From Xanthomonas vasicola (GTDB taxonomy: Bacteria > Pseudomonadota > Gammaproteobacteria > Xanthomonadales > Xanthomonadaceae): 64,000 nucleotides of DNA. The notes under the pieces are model-generated. The model was not told the origin of the DNA. It saw only the letters and a list, made by a program, of their open reading frames with translations, and did no database searches. The translations under genes and the position numbers were made by a program. The stretch covers positions 1 to 64,000 of the forward strand of contig NZ_JSBW02000048.1 in assembly GCF_000772705.2 (NCBI RefSeq), written 5' to 3'. This document shows, in pieces, positions 9,721-18,103 of the stretch; within the stretch, counting starts at the first letter, position 1; each line of letters starts with the position of its first letter.

Positions 9721-10932
9721 ATGTCCAGCTACCTGTTCACCTCCGAATCGGTCTCCGAAGGCCATCCGGACAAGATCGCCGACCAGATCTCCGACGCAGT
9801 GCTGGACGCCATCCTGGCCCAGGACAAGCGCGCCCGCGTGGCCTGCGAGACGATGGTCAAGACGGGCGTTGCGATCGTGGCCGGCGAAGTGACCACCAGT
9901 GCCTGGATCGACCTGGAAGCCTTGACCCGCAAGGTTATTCTGGACATCGGCTACAACAGTTCCGAGGTCGGCTTCGACGGCGAGACCTGTGGCGTGCTCA
10001 ACCTGATCGGCAAGCAGTCGCCGGACATCAACCAGGGCGTGGACCGCAAGAACCCCGAGCAGCAGGGTGCTGGCGACCAGGGCCTGATGTTCGGCTATGC
10101 CACCAACGAAACCGACAGCTTCATGCCGGCGGCCATCCACCTGTCGCACCGCCTGGTCGAGCAGCAGGCCAATATCCGCAAGAAGAAGAACTCGGCGCTG
10201 TCGTGGCTGCGTCCGGACGCCAAGTCGCAGGTCACCCTGCGCTATGAAGACGGCGTGGCGACGGCGATCGATGCGGTGGTGCTGTCGACCCAGCACGACC
10301 CGGGCGTCAAGCAAAAAGACCTGATCGAAGCGGTGCGCGAGGAAATCCTCAAGCCGGTGCTGCCGGCCAAGTGGCTGCACAAGGGCACCAAGTTCCACAT
10401 CAACCCGACCGGCAAGTTTGTGATCGGCGGCCCGGTGGGCGACTGCGGCCTGACCGGTCGCAAGATCATCGTCGACACCTACGGCGGCTGGGCGCGTCAC
10501 GGTGGCGGCGCATTCTCGGGCAAGGATCCGTCCAAGGTCGACCGTTCGGCCGCCTACGCGGCGCGCTACGTGGCCAAGAACGTGGTGGCTGCGGGCCTGG
10601 CCGACCGTTGCGAAGTGCAGGTTTCCTACGCCATTGGCGTGGCCGAGCCGACCTCGATTTCGGTCACCACCTTCGGCACCGGCAAGATCGCCGACGAGCA
10701 GATCGAAAAGCTGATCCGCAAGCATTTCGACCTGCGCCCGTTCGGCATCATCCAGATGCTCGACCTGATCCACCCGATGTACCAGCAGACCGCGTCCTAT
10801 GGCCACTTCGGCCGCAAGCCGAAGGACTTCACCTACACCGACGGCGCCGGCGCGCAGCACAGCGCGACCTCGTTCTCGTGGGAAAAGACCGACCGCGCCG
10901 ACGCTCTGCGTGCTGCTGCGAAGCTGAAATAA
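9721..10932 (+). CDS. metK: S-adenosylmethionine synthetase
   Basis: The 403-residue enzyme makes S-adenosylmethionine from methionine and ATP in the cytoplasm. All family landmarks are present: EGHPDK at residues 13-18, [12 protein letters not shown] near residue 117 (methionine/ATP loop), the phosphate-binding [20 protein letters not shown], and [12 protein letters not shown] towards the C-terminus. Length matches the family (about 380-400). It is a single gene with its own terminator and stands 13 kb from ahcY, the other SAM-cycle enzyme here. Function is certain. Confidence 0.97.
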   Translation: MSSYLFTSESVSEGHPDKIADQISDAVLDAILAQDKRARVACETMVKTGVAIVAGEVTTSAWIDLEALTRKVILDIGYNSSEVGFDGETCGVLNLIGKQSPDINQGVDRKNPEQQGAGDQGLMFGYATNETDSFMPAAIHLSHRLVEQQANIRKKKNSALSWLRPDAKSQVTLRYEDGVATAIDAVVLSTQHDPGVKQKDLIEAVREEILKPVLPAKWLHKGTKFHINPTGKFVIGGPVGDCGLTGRKIIVDTYGGWARHGGGAFSGKDPSKVDRSAAYAARYVAKNVVAAGLADRCEVQVSYAIGVAEPTSISVTTFGTGKIADEQIEKLIRKHFDLRPFGIIQMLDLIHPMYQQTASYGHFGRKPKDFTYTDGAGAQHSATSFSWEKTDRADALRAAAKLK

Positions 10933-10938
10933 TCACGC

Positions 10939-10955
10939 CGCTCCCTGCGGGAGCG
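10939..10955 (+). repeat. Compact hairpin after metK
   Basis: CGCTCCC-TGC-GGGAGCG forms a perfect 7-base stem with a 3-base loop only 6 bases after the metK stop. It has no T-run and may stabilise the 3' end or assist the stronger terminator 17 bases further on. Confidence 0.5.
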
Positions 10956-10971
10956 AGCGAGATGCTTCATG

Positions 10972-11003
10972 ACTGGGCCGCTGATGCGGCCCAGTTGCGT
11001 TTT
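10972..11003 (+). terminator. Rho-independent terminator of metK
   Basis: The stem ACTGGGCCGC / GCGGCCCAGT is perfect over 10 bases with loop TGAT and is followed by TGCGTTTT. It sits 40 bases after the metK stop and is the best intrinsic terminator in this part of the window. Confidence 0.85.
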
Positions 11004-11162
11004 AGGGTTTGTCGGTAGGATGCAACGGATGCTGTTGCAGCTATCTCGATTGCAGTTTGTATCGCTTGCAGTGGCCTGATGCAGCAGCTTGGCGCGGCAT
11101 GGCTGGAGCGATGGTGTTGTTGTCGTCATTAGATGCGGCGCACATCGGCGTAGGAGATAAAG

Positions 11163-11320
11163 CCCCTCTCCCCACGGGAGAGGGGTTGGGGTGAGGGTAC
11201 GGAGCGATGCAATCGGTGCAGGCGCGTGGCAACGCATTGGTCATTGCAGAAACTGGTGACTCTCTGCCGCGCACCCTCATCCACCCCTGCGGTGCACCTT
11301 CTCCCCCATCAAGGAGGACA
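11163..11320. repeat. Dispersed palindromic repeat element
   Basis: The element starts with a perfect 10-base stem (CCCCTCTCCC / GGGAGAGGGG, loop CAC) and continues GTTGGGGTGAGGGTAC. About 80 bases later the reverse-complement-like CGCACCCTCATCCACCCC and CACCTTCTCCC appear, so the whole unit is an imperfect inverted repeat of roughly 155 bases. This type of intergenic repeat is common in GC-rich proteobacteria. The rest of the 10933-11540 gap holds nothing else recognisable. Confidence 0.65.
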
Positions 11321-11540
11321 CTGTTCCGGTGGGAGGAAGCAATAGCACGCTCCTGATGTAAGCGGGTAAGCTCCTCTCTTTCCAAGCTCCAACGCACACG
11401 CTTGAGCGCCGCTGGTGCAGCGCCCTGGAGCGCACACGCAGCAAGCGTAGGCAGCGACGCAGGGCGAAAATCGCCAGCAGGTATGCGACCAAGCTACACC
11501 GCATGCCAACTACTCAAAGATAGCCATCGCGATCATGCGG

Positions 11541-12878
11541 CTATTGATCAAGCCGCAATTGCTGCTCAAGCGCCTTGGCAAATTCAGACAATGGGCACGC
11601 GATGCGCCGCTCCGGAGCACACAGACCCAGCGCCACCTGCTGCTGCAAGGGTGGGTGAGCGAGATCCAGCGGTGCCAGGGTGCGCAATTGATCCAGCGAT
11701 TGCGCCAGGTATTGGGCGCGCACGACCCGCTCGCCATTGGGTTCGCGCCACAAACCAAGCAACAGAGCGCCGCCCGGTGGCGGGTCGTCGGCGCCGTAGC
11801 CAGGCAGATGAAAATGCACACCCAGCAGGCCACTCAAGGCGGCGATGTGGGTGTCGCTGCCGACGAACAGCGAGACTTTCGGTGCCTGGGCATCGCTGAA
11901 ACGTTGCAAGACCTCGCGCGCCAGCGGTGCACCCGACCGTGCGGCCATGTAGTGCGGCCGTGCATAGATGTCGAATAGCAATGCGTGCAAGCGCGACACT
12001 TGTGCCAGGCGTTCGGGTGTGGCGCGCCCCCAGCCGACCTGCGAGAGCGGCAGACCTTCTGCGTATTGCAGCAGCAACACCTCGCCAGTGCCGGAGGTCA
12101 GGTCGATCGGGCCGCCTAATTTGAGGCCACGCCCGTTGGCCGATGGCGCCAGCGTGGAAGGCATCTGTGCGAAATCGCAGGGCGTCTGCGTGCAACCCAG
12201 AATCTGCTGCAGCGCCTGCAGCTCGGCGGCATGGCCTTGCAGCAAGGCAGCAGGGCCACCGGTCTGTTGCTGGATCGATGCCACCGCTGCAGTCGCGTCG
12301 AACGGTACCGCGCCGGCTTCGATCGGTCGGAACAGCGGATCGTTGCTACCAGCCTCCCGATGCCCGGCGACAATGCCGCAACCAGGGGCCAGTGCATCGG
12401 CCAGCAACGCGCCGCTAGCGATGGTGCGTTGATCGGTATTGGCCCACACCGACACGCTGCCGCTGGCCGGGCAGCTGCTGCTCGGCAGCAAGGCCTGCTG
12501 TGCCAACCACTGACGCAGGTACTCGCCGCTCAATTGCACACCTTTGCGACCATGCGCGGTGAGCAGGCTGGCAGGCGTGGACCACTGCGGCCAGGGTTGA
12601 TCGGCATAGTGCGCAGCGGCGGCCTCGCCTTGCAGCGGTGCGCGGACGCCGTGCCGGAACACCACCACCACGCGCTCCAGTTGTGCGGTTTGCGCAGAGG
12701 CCGGCGTACCCGTGCCTGCCTGTTGGCCGGCGGTGTCGGTCGATTGATCGCCAACACGCGGCGTGGATGCACTCGGCGTTGAGGCTGCGCAGCCACCCAA
12801 CGCAAGCCCAACCACCAACAGCATGCACAGCGCGCTGCCAGTTGCCACGGACATGCCGCTAGGCATTTTGTTAGGCAT
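11541..12878 (-). CDS. Histidine acid phosphatase-family lipoprotein
   Basis: The predicted 445-residue exported lipoprotein has signal segment ALCMLLVVGLALGGC with lipobox LGGC (Cys30 from the start used). The phosphohistidine motif RHGVRAP lies at residues 75-81. The C-terminal proton-donor motif reads GSDTHIAALSGLLG. Classical family members have GHD(T/S)N here, so Asp is kept but the preceding His is Ser. Similar proteins include glucose-1-phosphatase and phytases. It follows the TonB-dependent receptor gene by about 250 bases in the same direction, suggesting release of phosphate or sugar from a phosphorylated ligand. The start is uncertain among ATGs at 12878, 12866 and 12854; the open frame upstream to 13142 overlaps the receptor gene and is not family-like. 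Confidence 0.75.
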   Translation of the reverse strand: MPNKMPSGMSVATGSALCMLLVVGLALGGCAASTPSASTPRVGDQSTDTAGQQAGTGTPASAQTAQLERVVVVFRHGVRAPLQGEAAAAHYADQPWPQWSTPASLLTAHGRKGVQLSGEYLRQWLAQQALLPSSSCPASGSVSVWANTDQRTIASGALLADALAPGCGIVAGHREAGSNDPLFRPIEAGAVPFDATAAVASIQQQTGGPAALLQGHAAELQALQQILGCTQTPCDFAQMPSTLAPSANGRGLKLGGPIDLTSGTGEVLLLQYAEGLPLSQVGWGRATPERLAQVSRLHALLFDIYARPHYMAARSGAPLAREVLQRFSDAQAPKVSLFVGSDTHIAALSGLLGVHFHLPGYGADDPPPGGALLLGLWREPNGERVVRAQYLAQSLDQLRTLAPLDLAHPPLQQQVALGLCAPERRIACPLSEFAKALEQQLRLDQ

Positions 12879-13131
12879 GCGCGCAATGCCAACGCGCTGC
12901 ATGCGTACTGCATATAACGTGCGTGCCGCGATCCCCATCGCGTCACGCACGCCAACGACCAAGCGCGCGGCCAACGGCGGTTCCCCACCGCCGGCCAACA
13001 GCGCAGGTTGCGACGCCCCCTGCCCCGTTCCATGGCAACCATCTGCGCGTCCTGCGTCTTGTTGCGCATCAGTCATGACATTGGCGCCTTGCTGCGCGCC
13101 TGCTAGGTCGTCGCCTGCGCATCGTGCTTGA

Positions 13132-15903
13132 TCAGAACACATATTTTGCGGTCACCAGACTGGTCATGCCGGAATCGACGATGTCGGAAATTGCATCACT
13201 ATCGTGGCCCACGTGTGCCCAGTAGCTGTGCTGCTTGGTGAGGTTGGCCACCGACAGATCCACGCGCAGGTGGTCGGTGGGCGCATAGCCCAGGTGCAGA
13301 TCGACGCGGGTGATCGGCTTGATCCACACGTTGTCCCAATGCGCGCCCCGGTTGAGATAGTCGTACACCGACACGTATTCACCGGAGTAGTGATAGCTCA
13401 CGTTGACCGACCACGGCCCCTTTTCATAAAACAGTTCTGCGTTGGCGAGCAGGTTGGGGGCGTTCTGGATGCGTTCGTGTGCGAAGCCTTCCGTCCCCAG
13501 ATCCACGCGCGTGGTCTGACGGGTGACATTGGCGCCGATGCCGAAGCCATCCAGCGGCGCGGGCAGGCCCTGGAAGGTCTGCCGCACAGCCGCTTCCATG
13601 CCCAGCACGCGGCCGTCGCCGCCGTTTTGCGGACGCACGAAACGGGTACTGGCGGTACCGCTTTCGCCGGGGTTGGCGGCATTCGACCCGCTCTCGTAGA
13701 TGTAATCGGTGAGGCGCTTGTAATAGCCGGCCAACATGGCGTGGCCGCCGCTGTCGTTCTGCCATTCGCCCGACACATCCACATTCAGCGACTTGATCGG
13801 TTTCAGATCCGGGTTGCCTTCGGTGATGGTGGTCTGGCCGTCGCTGGAAATATCGGTGGAGCGGCCGCCGCCCAACTGCACAAAGGCCGGGCGCGTGTAG
13901 CTGGTCCACACCGAACCGCGATACACGGCGCCATCGCCATCGGGCCGGTAATTGACGAACACGCTCGGCAAAGCGACGTTGTAGCGCGTGTGATTGTTGG
14001 CGAATGCGCCGACCTGCTCGGCACCGTTGATGGCGGCCGGCTGGGCCCAGAACGTGTTGGTGATAGCCGTATGTTCGAAACGCATGCCCGGCAGAATTTC
14101 CCAGTTACCGGTGCGCAAAGTCGCCATTGCGTAGGCCGCGCTCACCGCTTCGGTGGCGCGCATGGTGTTGCAGTTGAGGTTATTGATCGCCAGCTTGCCG
14201 CAACTGTCGAAACTGGCCGGCGTGAGCGTGCGCGCAATCAGGTCGTTGAGCGCTGCATTGCTCAGGCGCACGGTGGGAAACGCATATTGGTCCGGATAGA
14301 CCGAATCGTAACGCTGCGCGATCAGGCCGGTGTCGCGCAACAAGGTACCGTCGGTGTACTTGGCATTGGTCCAGTCGCGATCGGTGAAGTTGCGCGAGCT
14401 GTCAACATACTTCACGCCGAACGCAATGCGGCTAAGCAGCCCGGCATCGAAATCGTATGCCACATCGAACTTGCCGCCACCCTTGTCCTGGCCGCTGTAT
14501 TGCCTGGAAATCTGCCCGGTGCGTCGCGCGTACAGGCTGCCCACATCCGAGGCCTGTGCCTGCATGGCCGGAGTGAGCAGCGGCATCGGAAAGCCGTTGG
14601 CGTCGTAGCTGATGAAGCGGTTGGCGCCATAGGCGAAGTTGCTTGACCTGTATTGATCGTTGCGCGCTGAAATTTCCACGTGGTCCGGGCGATCGTTATT
14701 GCCGGTGCCGTAGAAGATGTTCGGTGAGAATGTCCAATGCCCGAGCTGCTTGTCTGCACCGAACTGCACGGTGGCAAGGTCAGCCTCTTCGGGGTTAGTT
14801 TCATACCAGTAACGCACTGCAACGCGATTGATCTGCGGCTGATACACGCCGCTGCTGCCGATCTGGGTGAAGCTGACATTGGCCGGGACAAACTGCGTGT
14901 AGCCGGTGTTTTGCTCGGTCTTGGCGAAGGCGTAGGTCATGCGTGCATACAGATGCAGGCTGGGGTCCACGCGCCAATCGAACGCCGCATTGCCGCCGTA
15001 GCGGCGCGTCTCGCCTTGCGAGTAACCGATATTCATCCCGGTGCTCTGCAACACATCCTGCGGGTCGGCGCCGGCTGCCAGATTGCCGCTGGCATCGGCA
15101 CGGGCAAATTTCCACGCGCCATCGTTGCGTGCAGCCGAAGCGGCGGCCACTTCGCTGTTCACGAAATGGCGCTCGTCGTAATAAGCACTGACCGCCACGC
15201 CGAACTGCCCGGCATCGCCAAAACGCGCATGCCAATCGCCGGCTGCGCCGCTGCCCAGACCGGAATCGCCGTAGTCGCGTGCACGGCTTTCCAGTCGTCC
15301 GCTTAGCGTCACGCTGCCGCCCTGGCGGTCGGTCGAATCGAATGCGCTGGGGGTGCGGTAATCAATGGTGCCGCCGATCGCATCGCCGTCCATATCGGCG
15401 GTGGAGGTTTTGTTCAGGGCGATGGTCTGCAAGCCGGAGGGCGGCAGCAAGCTGAGTTGCACACCGCGGCTATACGGCATGCCCTGTGCCACGTTGATGC
15501 CGTTGATCAGGTTGACGTTGTATTCGGCATTGAGGCCACGCACCGATGAGAACATGCCTTCGCCGCGTGCAGCGCCGTCGATGCCGCCGAAATACGATTG
15601 CCCGGTATTGATCACATTGACGCCCGGCATCAGGCCCAACGCTTCAGCCACGTTGTGCACGGCGGTGGTCTTGAGATCGTCGGCTGACAACACATTCACG
15701 GTGTTGGTCGCGGCCATCTGCATGTCGGTCGCGTTGTAACGCGTGGCAGCGACAGTGACTTTGTCCAGCGTGGCCATCTCACCCTTGGCAGGTGTGGTGG
15801 CCTGCGCCTCCTGGGCAGCGGCATGCCCGCACAGCGCACACAACGATAAACACAGCGCCTGCGACAACCGCGAAGGACGCAACAGCGAACAACGAAAGAT
15901 CAT
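13132..15903 (-). CDS. TonB-dependent outer-membrane receptor
   Basis: The 923-residue precursor has a signal peptide ending near HAAAQEAQ. It has a plug domain from about residue 45 (VTVAATRYNATDMQM, LGLMPGVNVINTG, SVRGLNAEYNVNLINGI) and a long beta-barrel closing with an aromatic-terminated strand, SLVTAKYVF. The barrel segment GNPDLKPIKSLNVDVSGEW is typical of the TonB-dep_Rec family (COG1629/TIGR01782-like large receptors of xanthomonads). It imports a ligand across the outer membrane using TonB energy. The downstream phosphatase lipoprotein hints at a phosphorylated substrate, which is inference. The ATG at 15903 is chosen for the signal peptide; the frame is open to 16113 without similarity. 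Confidence 0.9.
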   Translation of the reverse strand: MIFRCSLLRPSRLSQALCLSLCALCGHAAAQEAQATTPAKGEMATLDKVTVAATRYNATDMQMAATNTVNVLSADDLKTTAVHNVAEALGLMPGVNVINTGQSYFGGIDGAARGEGMFSSVRGLNAEYNVNLINGINVAQGMPYSRGVQLSLLPPSGLQTIALNKTSTADMDGDAIGGTIDYRTPSAFDSTDRQGGSVTLSGRLESRARDYGDSGLGSGAAGDWHARFGDAGQFGVAVSAYYDERHFVNSEVAAASAARNDGAWKFARADASGNLAAGADPQDVLQSTGMNIGYSQGETRRYGGNAAFDWRVDPSLHLYARMTYAFAKTEQNTGYTQFVPANVSFTQIGSSGVYQPQINRVAVRYWYETNPEEADLATVQFGADKQLGHWTFSPNIFYGTGNNDRPDHVEISARNDQYRSSNFAYGANRFISYDANGFPMPLLTPAMQAQASDVGSLYARRTGQISRQYSGQDKGGGKFDVAYDFDAGLLSRIAFGVKYVDSSRNFTDRDWTNAKYTDGTLLRDTGLIAQRYDSVYPDQYAFPTVRLSNAALNDLIARTLTPASFDSCGKLAINNLNCNTMRATEAVSAAYAMATLRTGNWEILPGMRFEHTAITNTFWAQPAAINGAEQVGAFANNHTRYNVALPSVFVNYRPDGDGAVYRGSVWTSYTRPAFVQLGGGRSTDISSDGQTTITEGNPDLKPIKSLNVDVSGEWQNDSGGHAMLAGYYKRLTDYIYESGSNAANPGESGTASTRFVRPQNGGDGRVLGMEAAVRQTFQGLPAPLDGFGIGANVTRQTTRVDLGTEGFAHERIQNAPNLLANAELFYEKGPWSVNVSYHYSGEYVSVYDYLNRGAHWDNVWIKPITRVDLHLGYAPTDHLRVDLSVANLTKQHSYWAHVGHDSDAISDIVDSGMTSLVTAKYVF

Positions 15904-16373
15904 AGGTAATCCGATGAATGCAGCAGCGCGCCATGTACCGAAGCCACAGCTACGCCACCGCGAATGTGGGGAGCGAGGCAGCCAGCAGCGGCGCTGCTGC
16001 ATCACACCTGCAAGCAGGCGCCGCGCATGGTGGTGATGCGGTATTTCAGTTTGGTGACCGTGCCTGCGAACATGAAAAATGCACGCATCGCATGCGCAAG
16101 TCGGCACATTCACGGACGTATTAATGCTAATTTTGTGCTGTCCTGCGCGTGCGGCCGCTTAGCCAGTCGGCGTGCCTGCGTGCAAGACAACATGTCGTAA
16201 GCGACATCGACCGTCATGCTGCCGGCAGCTGTCTCCCCCGAGGGAGCCGCCATCCAGCAAAGACATCAGACCTTCCATGGGTCAACTTCTCAGTTACTGC
16301 CTGTCAAGTCATATGTTCCAGTGCAGCGAGGCATTGTCGACGCAAGTGTTGCACTCTTACAGCGGAGGAATGG
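15904..16373. other. Divergent intergenic region
   Basis: This 470-base gap separates the minus-strand TonB receptor from the plus-strand SIR2-like remnant. Both promoters should lie here. Base composition falls towards the SIR2 side. No operator palindrome, RNA gene or short ORF with a good ribosome binding site was recognised. Confidence 0.45.
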
Positions 16374-17320
16374 GTGGCCAGAGCGACGTTGGTTTTTGTA
16401 AACGGGTTGGGGATGGCATTGGACCCAACGTTCTTCTCGCTGGACAACGCCATCGGGCGCACGTGGGAAGATAGCGTGGCTCTTGATGAGCCCACAAAGG
16501 ACCTGGTCCGCTACTGCTTGAGCGATGAAGGAGACCGTCCTCATGGCGAAGACGACTTGGACGACCTGCAACTCGTCGTATCGGCCTGCGATTTTCTTTC
16601 TCGAACCGGGAGTGGCGAGCTTCATTGGTTAAGCGACGACGGGAAGCGCTTTCCTGAGGCGGTCAGAAAATTCCTCTACCAAACGTCACTCCATTTCCAT
16701 CGGCGGGATTCTGGGCTGCCCATGGATTTCATCACGTCTCTTGTCGCTTACTCCAAGAAAACAAAATCTCACGTCGCCACGTTGAACTACGACAATCTCC
16801 TTTATCAACCCATGATTAAAGAAGAAGTTATCGATGGCTATAACGGAGCACTTGTGGACGGATTTTTGAGAAATGGATTCGCAGAAGACAACCTTGAGAG
16901 GAAATACGGGCGCGACTTCGGCTATTACATGCACCTGCACGGATCGCCGCTATTTGTTGATCGAGATGACGGCGATAGAGATAAGAAAGTAATTAAAACT
17001 TCGGCAGGCAGAGCTCGGCACTGATCAAGACATTACCGACTCCCATATCGTACTGACCCATGTGAAGCACAAGGAGACGGTGATTGCCGCGTCGCGGTTG
17101 CTTACCTGTTATTGGGAGCATTTTGAAAGCACTGGAAGAATCCGAATCAGCCGTGCTTGTTGGTTACTCGGGAAGCGATAGACATCTCGACTCAATTTTA
17201 AGTGCGCGAGGCCCATCAAAAATCCGTGTGGTCGAGTGGGACGGAGCAGGACAAAAGGAAAGTCGTCAGGATTTCTGGAACACTACTTGGACACGAAGTT
17301 CATTTGGTGAGGCTCAATAA
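16374..17320 (+). pseudogene. SIR2-like (SIR2_2/DUF4917-type) gene, broken by two frameshifts
   Basis: Translation from GTG 16374, behind a strong GGAGGA site, gives ARATLVFVNGLGMALDPTFF. The nucleotide-binding core ATLNYDNLLYQPMI and the segment YYMHLHGSPLFVDR follow. The frame ends at 17024. A base surplus near 16995-16999 (AAAA run) moves the reading to another frame that continues the domain (TDSHIVLTHVKHKETVIAAS, then TCYWEHF). Near 17112-17122 a second shift leads to ILKALEESESAVLVGYSGSD, the typical SIR2-like C-terminal strand, ending at 17320. Base composition is clearly lower in GC than the neighbours and codons are atypical, suggesting acquired DNA. Intact relatives of this superfamily often occur in phage-defence loci; that role is inference. 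Confidence 0.7.
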
Positions 17321-17408
17321 CATCTTGAAATTCACCGACTGGTAGTGGCGTTAGCAAAACGCTCAACACCCATGCGGACACGTGTGGCGCGTGTCATCAC
17401 GTGCGGTC

Positions 17409-17966
17409 TCAAGACACCTGCATGCCCAGCGCATGCATCAACAGATCGGCCGAGCGATGCGCAAGCCGCTTGCGTTCGGCTTCGTCGCTACCGCGCAGGC
17501 AGCTGCCCAGCATGTCGATCACCAGCAACAACTGCTCGTCATCGACATCGGCCCGGCACAACCCGGCGTCGCGGGCGCGATGCACGAACGGCAGAAAGAT
17601 GCTGACCACGCGCCGGTCCGCGGCGTGCACTGCCGGGTGCGCGCGTTCGATCGAGCGCCAGAAGTCCACCATCGGCGCGGACTGGGCGATGTGCTCGGCC
17701 ACATCGTGCAGCAGCACCGCCAAGCCATCCGGGCGGTCGGCCAAGTCGGCGGCCATACGCTCCAGCCCATCTAGGCCACGCGCCATCAACGCCGTCATCA
17801 GCGCGAGCCGGTCGGGGAAATTGCGGTACAGGGTGGCGCGGCCAAGACCGGCGCGCTCCACCACCAATTCCAGCGGGGCATTGACGCCGTGTTCGCTGAA
17901 CACTTCGTCGGCGGCATCGAGAATCTGCCGGCGGCGCAGCGCGGCATCGGGGCGGGAAGTCATCAT
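17409..17966 (-). CDS. TetR-family transcriptional regulator
   Basis: The 185-residue repressor-type protein has an N-terminal helix-turn-helix (RRRQILDAADEVFSEHGVNAPLELVVERAGLGRATLYRNFPDRLALMTAL, about residues 10-60) matching TetR_N. The ligand-binding C-terminal domain (about 80-185) has the arrangement seen in many short TetR regulators. The start at 17966 (MMTSRPDAALRRR) puts the HTH at the usual distance; the frame continues upstream across a palindrome that is more likely its operator. ppc lies upstream in the same direction. The target gene is unknown, with self-regulation likely. Confidence 0.85.
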   Translation of the reverse strand: MMTSRPDAALRRRQILDAADEVFSEHGVNAPLELVVERAGLGRATLYRNFPDRLALMTALMARGLDGLERMAADLADRPDGLAVLLHDVAEHIAQSAPMVDFWRSIERAHPAVHAADRRVVSIFLPFVHRARDAGLCRADVDDEQLLLVIDMLGSCLRGSDEAERKRLAHRSADLLMHALGMQVS

Positions 17967-17977
17967 GCCGGCATTAT

Positions 17978-17993
17978 CGGACAGATTTGTCCG
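17978..17993. promoter_or_regulatory. Candidate TetR operator
   Basis: A perfect 16-base palindromic site, CGGACA-GATT-TGTCCG, lies 11 bases upstream of the TetR gene start. Symmetry, length and position fit an autoregulatory TetR-family operator. Its identity as the binding site is inferred from these features only. Confidence 0.6.
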
Positions 17994-18103
17994 GTTACGC
18001 CAGAGTCCGCTTGCCGCTTGCGTGCCCTTTCCGACCAACGGCCTGATCGCCGTTGGCTTGTCGTGGATATGCTCCCTGCCCGGCCTTGCAGCCGGCCATG
18101 CGA

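Noticed and set aside
13204-14646. A 480-codon plus-strand frame opposite the TonB receptor
   Set aside because: No signal peptide, domain or ribosome binding site; the receptor frame explains the region.
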